Source of the DNA: Pezizomycotina sp. ARF18 | Lineage: Eukaryota > Ascomycota | Reading direction: 5' to 3' | NCBI GenBank assembly: GCA_002224055.1 | Contig: AZLU01000003.1 | Location: forward strand, 502,073-566,072 | Length of the DNA: 64,000 nt | Made by a program: the position numbers and the translations under genes | In this document: positions 59,573-64,000 of the stretch, piece by piece | How positions within the stretch are numbered: the stretch's first letter is position 1 | Layout: every line of letters begins with the position of its first letter | Notes under the pieces: generated by a model | Told to the model about the DNA's origin: nothing | Seen by the model: the letters and a program-made list of their open reading frames with translations, nothing else | Database searches by the model: none

Positions 59573-60707
59573 ATGGCAGATCCCGAACCCCCTCCGTCGA
59601 CACCCCTTTGCCCAGTGAGGAAGATAAATCCTCGTCGAGTCAAGGCTTGACAGAACTACCACCATACCCATCCCCCACCTACACCACAAACGGAGATTTC
59701 AAAGACATCGACATTGCCATCCTCGAAAAAGGACCCGATCCACAACCAAAACCAAAAAAAAACAACAACAAAAACCAAAAAACACCAACCCACTCTACTA
59801 CGAAGAAATAGTATACGACAACGACCTCGCGGTCCTAAAACCACAAAGTCATAATATCTTCACTTACCTCTCCCTCGTCCCCGCGTCTTATCCTTCTTAC
59901 TACTATGCTTCGCGCGTACGCGCACGCAACCGTATCCTCCGCAGAAAAGCGATTCCCGGATTTAAAAGGGTGGACCACGAAAATCCCCACGGAGAACCAA
60001 AAGGTAGCGTATGCAATTTCGGGATCTCTGATATTCTACCACTTCGCCGTCGCGCGGTGTTGTTACGGTAACTTCGGGGGCATTTTTATGGGGATGAAGT
60101 ACGCCGAAGGTGTTTACATCACCAGAGAAAAAGTTAGTGGTTGGAAGAGGATTTCGCTGTGGTCGTCGAGGCTAAGAAGAAAAGGGTGGAGAAGTTGATA
60201 GGTTTAGGAGATTCCAGTGCTGGTTGTTCTGCGTTCCAGCGACGGGCGAGCAGATTGAGGGCGCGGAGATGAGCGGCTTGGATGCATTGGGTCAGTATGC
60301 CCTTAATGGCGATTGGCTCCATCGCTACGGGGTTAACGTTCATTGTTATGGTGGATAGTGTGAATGGGATGCGGGAGAAGTGGTGTTCTGGAGAGGGTAG
60401 GATGAGCGTAGCAGAGGTATCTCTGTCGGAGTTCCCTTTCTTGCCGGGTATCTCCGCGGTATTTTGCTCCATGGGTCGTTTATACATCTACCTTCATTGA
60501 GTTGTTTTTTGTATATATCACCCTTCAGAATCTGTTGCTGTCGCTGCTGTTTTTTTGTTATATGTGTGGCTGCTCTGCTCCGCGGGAATAGTAATCGCAA
60601 AGTACACCGATAACGATTGGAGTTCGATCAATGGTAGCACAGGCAAGGATAAAAATCCGTGGACAACCATCCTTACTTTCCCGTGGTTTTGGGAAGCGTA
60701 TGGGTAG
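59573..60707 (+). CDS. Putative fungal membrane protein with Pro-rich N-terminus
   Basis: ATG at 59573 (MADPEPPPSTPL). The early part contains LPPYPSP, a PPxY-type motif that can recruit Nedd4-family ubiquitin ligases, then an Asn/Lys/Thr-rich linker, YYEEIVYDNDLAVLKPQSH and a basic stretch. Hydrophobic parts include MPLMAIGSIATGLTFIVM (about 60300) and, in the last exon after the acceptor TCACCCTTCAG (60531), SVAVAAVFLLYVWLLCSAG followed by TILTFPWFWEAYG and a stop at 60705. Frames shift near 59608 and 59790. The donor of the last intron is not certain. No family named; the exon chain is tentative. Confidence 0.48.
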
Positions 60708-63280
60708 CTTGCTCCGGAAGAGGGACTCAAAATTTATAAAAGGATCCCTTGACATTTAATGTTATTATCTTTCCTCCCCAGTCTTCTCAAAAGCTTTTAA
60801 ATGAGTAAAACAAGGATGATGGCAAGGACCTGATTCCAATGAATTCCCAAGGGATGTTTCAGGAAGATACTTTGGCTTGTTCCATCGAAGATCGCCAGCA
60901 TTCGGCTTTTCTCCTAGACGGAAAATACCGCTGCTCCTCTCCCTAACGTGCGGGTAAAAAAAGATGTAAATATTCTGCTTCCGGAATCTGAAAGGATGCC
61001 CACGGCTCAAGTCAAGCTGCAATGAAAGAAGTATTTCTGCGCAAGAAGTTTCTTGAAACATGCTTGCTCGTCGTAGATGCACTGACCGCTCTTGAAAAAA
61101 GAAACAAGCTTTTTTAAATTGGGGGGCTGTAAACGGAAAGCGCCGCCCAAGTCCAAAAAGCTTGTTCAGCCACCTGTCCCGAGAGAACAGAATGTGCAAA
61201 GAGAAAAAGAAAGTTGGAACCAATGAGAGCATTCGAATTCCAGCATGGAAGAAGGATGTTTAGCAAAAAGAGCGCTAACCTTGCCAAAGAGGCAGCACAG
61301 AAGATGGAAAAGCCTAAAAAAGCAGATAAAGCGCTCCGCCGAAACATACCATATGACGTTGACGCCTGCGAGAGAGGGGATTTCGCTTTTAATGCTAGAA
61401 CAGGCGTTATAGATAAGAAAGCTTAGCTTAATGTTAGAGATTGGGCCACGCGATGAGCATTTTGGAGGCGCTCGAATCGAATGGTCGTCCTAAGTCCTCC
61501 GTCTCAAGGGTAGGGGCGGCCAAGGAACAAATGGACAAAAAAAAAAAAAGAAAAGAAAAAAAAAGGGAAGCTTGCTGAGAGAATACCTCTTATGCCAAAC
61601 AGATAGATCACCTTCGGTAGAACCTTTCAGAAGAACCTGAGGATAGTCCAAAACTGCTCTCGCATGCAAGTAACGTTGCATAAACCATTAGGTCAAAAGG
61701 CACCCGCACTTGATGATACTGAAACTTTCACAATCTCGTCTCAGCAAGATGATCGTCGTTGTATCGGAAGCTCCTAATGACAGGTAAGGAGATTTATAGG
61801 AGTAAGTTATGATCAAAAAGGAAAAGTATTTATTATTTTTAAGCGTTTCAGGATGGTAGGTTTGATAGGCTGACGTCTCTCAACGCTTTGCTCTAGCCGT
61901 GGACATCCGGCGCACGCAATTTCGTGGTCCTGCTCAGCAGGATGAACAGGAAGTCCGTTACCTCTGCGCGCATCTCTGACTGTACCTTGCCCAAAATTAC
62001 GGATGTATAAGGACAGTGATAATCTGAGAAGCAGTTCGCACTGAAGAAGTAATTCGTACGAGTACTTCTCGATCCCCTGTAGACCCCGAGCCGATATCGC
62101 ATTATAGAAAAAGATAATTTGCAGGAAAAAAAAAAAAAAAAAAAAAAAGCCGCAGATCCGAGAGGTTTTTTTTTCGTTCCAGACCCAATCCGCAAAATAA
62201 TAATAATATATATTCGACGCAGACCGATTCCCGGGATCTTTCCCGACATGTACCCGGTGGACTGAATGGGGGCTCATGGCGAGAGATCCTCCCAGCAGCT
62301 TAGTCGTATTGTCTGCATTTAATCTCTGGGTATTACTTTTGAGAGTCGGCGGAGAAACCGCGGCAGCCATTGTATCCCAAGATAGCACAGTTTAAATTCC
62401 CGAAAGGAAAACAAAAACGAACGTCATCAACACCCCGAAAACGACCAATGCTTCTTCTCGCCTCCATTGAGGAATTGTCGTATTATCATTCATGCTTTTT
62501 AAATTGCCAATGTCCAAGGTCTGAGTAACTGCTCCTTGCAAGTAAATAAGATCACCGGATGACTGAAAGAGCAATCGTTGAGTAATAATCAAAATTATGA
62601 CCGATTCGCAATGGAAAGGACGGCGGGGATTGTCAAGCGAAATTGCCTCCCCGAAGAAACGCTAGACAGAAACAAATTCAAAACGAAATGCGGGGGAGAA
62701 CCTTTTTGCTGTCGGTGTCGTGCGAGTCCTTTTCCATCCAAATGATAATGACTCCTTCCCTCAAAGAATGATTTTCTTTTGCTCTAGGTCAATCCATAAG
62801 CACCAAGCCTTTCTTGTACGGGTAATTATTTTTCACATTTTTTTTCTTTTCTTTTCTTTTCTTTCCTTTCTTTTCTTTTCTTTTCTTTCTTTTCTTTTTG
62901 CAGCTTCCCCATGGTTTTCTCTTTCCGCCTTCCGCGGCAGCTTTTTTCGATTCGAGCTGCCAGGGTTCTCCTTTTTCCTTCTTTTCTTTTTCCCTTGCTG
63001 TGGTTGCTTTATCTGCCGTAAAATATGCCTGTGTCAAAGAACTTCTTTCCTTTCTTTCCCCCCCCCCCCCCCAAGATCAAGCAATGACGAAATGCAGGAC
63101 ATTGACCAATCTCTTCTCTCTATCTCTCTCTCTCTTTTTTTTTATGAACTGAAATTTTTATTCTTTTCTTTCCACGAGGGGTGCCTCCTTCCTATTTGTA
63201 CCGTTTTGAAGGTAGATTTTAATGTAGTGAGACCTCCCCTCATAATTAAGTTTAGAACCAGCTCCTCTCTCAATCAAGCC

Positions 63281-63281
<1 letters not shown>

Positions 63282-63312
<31 letters not shown>
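63282..63312. repeat. A31 homopolymer
   Basis: Uninterrupted run of 31 A. Confidence 0.9.
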
Positions 63313-63315
<3 letters not shown>

Positions 63316-63386
63316 TCGCCTTTTCTGTTTGACCTGGGGGCCGGTATAATATACGTACGCCTGAGGAGAGAAATCAAAGAAATTGA

Positions 63387-63455
63387 AAAAAAAAAAAGAA
63401 AGAAAGAAAGAAAGAAAGAAAAGAAAGAAAGAAAGAAAGAAAGAAGAAGAAGAAG
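63387..63455. repeat. (AAAG)n microsatellite
   Basis: About 70 bp of GAAA/AAAG units ending in GAAGAAGAAG. Confidence 0.9.
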
Positions 63456-64000
63456 AGAATTAGTGGGAAGGAAATAAGGTATAGTGTCGCAAGCCATTTA
63501 AGACTTTCTACCAACGCGGGCCAGTGCCGTTAGAAAAGGAAGATCTGGAGGTTCGAAAACCAGGTGTCAGGGCAAAGGATCTCGATTGGAGGCACTAAAA
63601 AGCTGGGCAAGGCCTCTGTATCAATGTAAAAGAAAAAGACAGTCCCCTCCAAGACCCTTTTAGACCTATCTTCTCCCCTCATTCCAATTGAGTGAGTTCC
63701 AAAGCACCCCCTTGTCAGATGATTTGGACTTTTCGGCGATATGTAATGTGCGTAGCGTTGAGAGATAGAGATTAGAGAGATAGGGACGCTAAGAGGATGG
63801 GTGAAAAAAAAAAAAAAAAAGGAAAGAGCTAACTAGCGCTTGACGGAAGTTTTGAAGCGGTAGCCCGTGACCTGCGGTTGTATCTCTCTCTCCTTCTCTC
63901 TCACCAATCTCCAGCATGAGAACAACATCGTTTACCTGCTCTCAAAGACAGTGGGAGGCGATATATTCGTTCGCAGCTTGTTTTTTACAGGGACTGATGC

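Larger units (their letters stand above)
60708..64000. other. Intergenic right end, low complexity
   Basis: A 68-codon plus frame (61223-61426, ATG start, Lys-rich) and a 155-codon minus frame (60765-61232) overlap; neither is recognisable. A23 at 62126-62148, (TTTTC)n at 62838-62900, C15 at about 63058-63072, A31 at 63282-63312, (AAAG)n at 63387-63455. No gene supported. Confidence 0.5.

Noticed and set aside
2631-62100. GATATCGC recurs at 2631, 4701, 8160, 8271, 16568, 16879, 25017, 46412 and 62093, almost always on the same strand
   Set aside because: Some copies are explained by minus-strand codons for Ala-Ile-Ser or Arg-Asp-Ile in real genes. The others show no common position relative to genes, so it is probably chance plus codon use.
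62720-63349. 209-codon plus-strand frame
   Set aside because: Built from TTTTC repeats, C15 and A31 tracts; Phe/Ser/Lys-only composition.
1-64000. CRISPR array, integrated virus or intact transposon
   Set aside because: No spaced direct repeats, capsid or polymerase motifs, integrase, transposase or reverse transcriptase seen in any frame.

Overview
The window looks like nuclear DNA of a filamentous ascomycete (Pezizomycotina). The evidence is a HET (heterokaryon incompatibility) domain protein, short GT-AG introns of about 55-160 nt with CTAAC-type branch sites, large Ser-rich disordered proteins, and fungal-style MARVEL, nucleotide-sugar-transporter and PEP-mutase families. Gene density is low, with about 18 recognisable loci in 64 kb. 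The intergenic DNA is rich in A/T homopolymers of 20-35 nt and simple repeats, as in expanded fungal genomes. I saw no virus, CRISPR array, rRNA, tRNA or intact transposon.

Layout. 1-2721: no gene recognised. 2722-4044 (+): isoaspartyl peptidase/L-asparaginase. It converges on 4302-6331 (-), a triose-phosphate-transporter family (nucleotide-sugar-transporter-like) gene with a 13-nt microexon. 7599-9061 (-): HET-domain protein. About 9.1-20.2 kb is a gene desert. 20.2-21.95 kb (+): a tandem cluster of three related small Cys/Lys-rich genes, the middle one degenerate. This is the least familiar coding system here. 22639-25175 (-): coiled-coil protein of unknown role. 26059-28578 (-): long charged protein ending in a guanylate-kinase domain. 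30710-31529 (+): MARVEL-like four-helix membrane protein. 32534-37221 (-): giant Ser-rich repeat protein with six GWFGS modules and three hydrophobic stations. 38566-39346 and 40148-40939 (+): tandem ICL/PEP-mutase family paralogues. 41061-42117 (-): methionine-R-sulfoxide reductase with two in-frame starts that suggest mitochondrial and cytosolic forms. 44105-45878 (-): zinc-finger protein. 46.8-48.3 kb: two small putative membrane or secreted proteins. About 49.2-50 kb: GC-rich/AT-rich mosaic, possibly a mobile-element relic. 52794-54812 (+): multi-pass membrane protein. 59573-60707 (+): another membrane protein. The remainder is low-complexity intergenic DNA.

A window-wide oddity is that almost every conserved gene needs one to five single-base frame changes to read through, often at homopolymers. 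Because essential-looking and accessory genes are affected alike, uncorrected long-read indels are the simplest explanation. CDS coordinates below are therefore gene spans (introns and frame breaks included), not clean reading frames. No pathway links the neighbours, except the two tandem duplications (Cys-rich genes, PEP-mutase pair), whose members share promoter layout.
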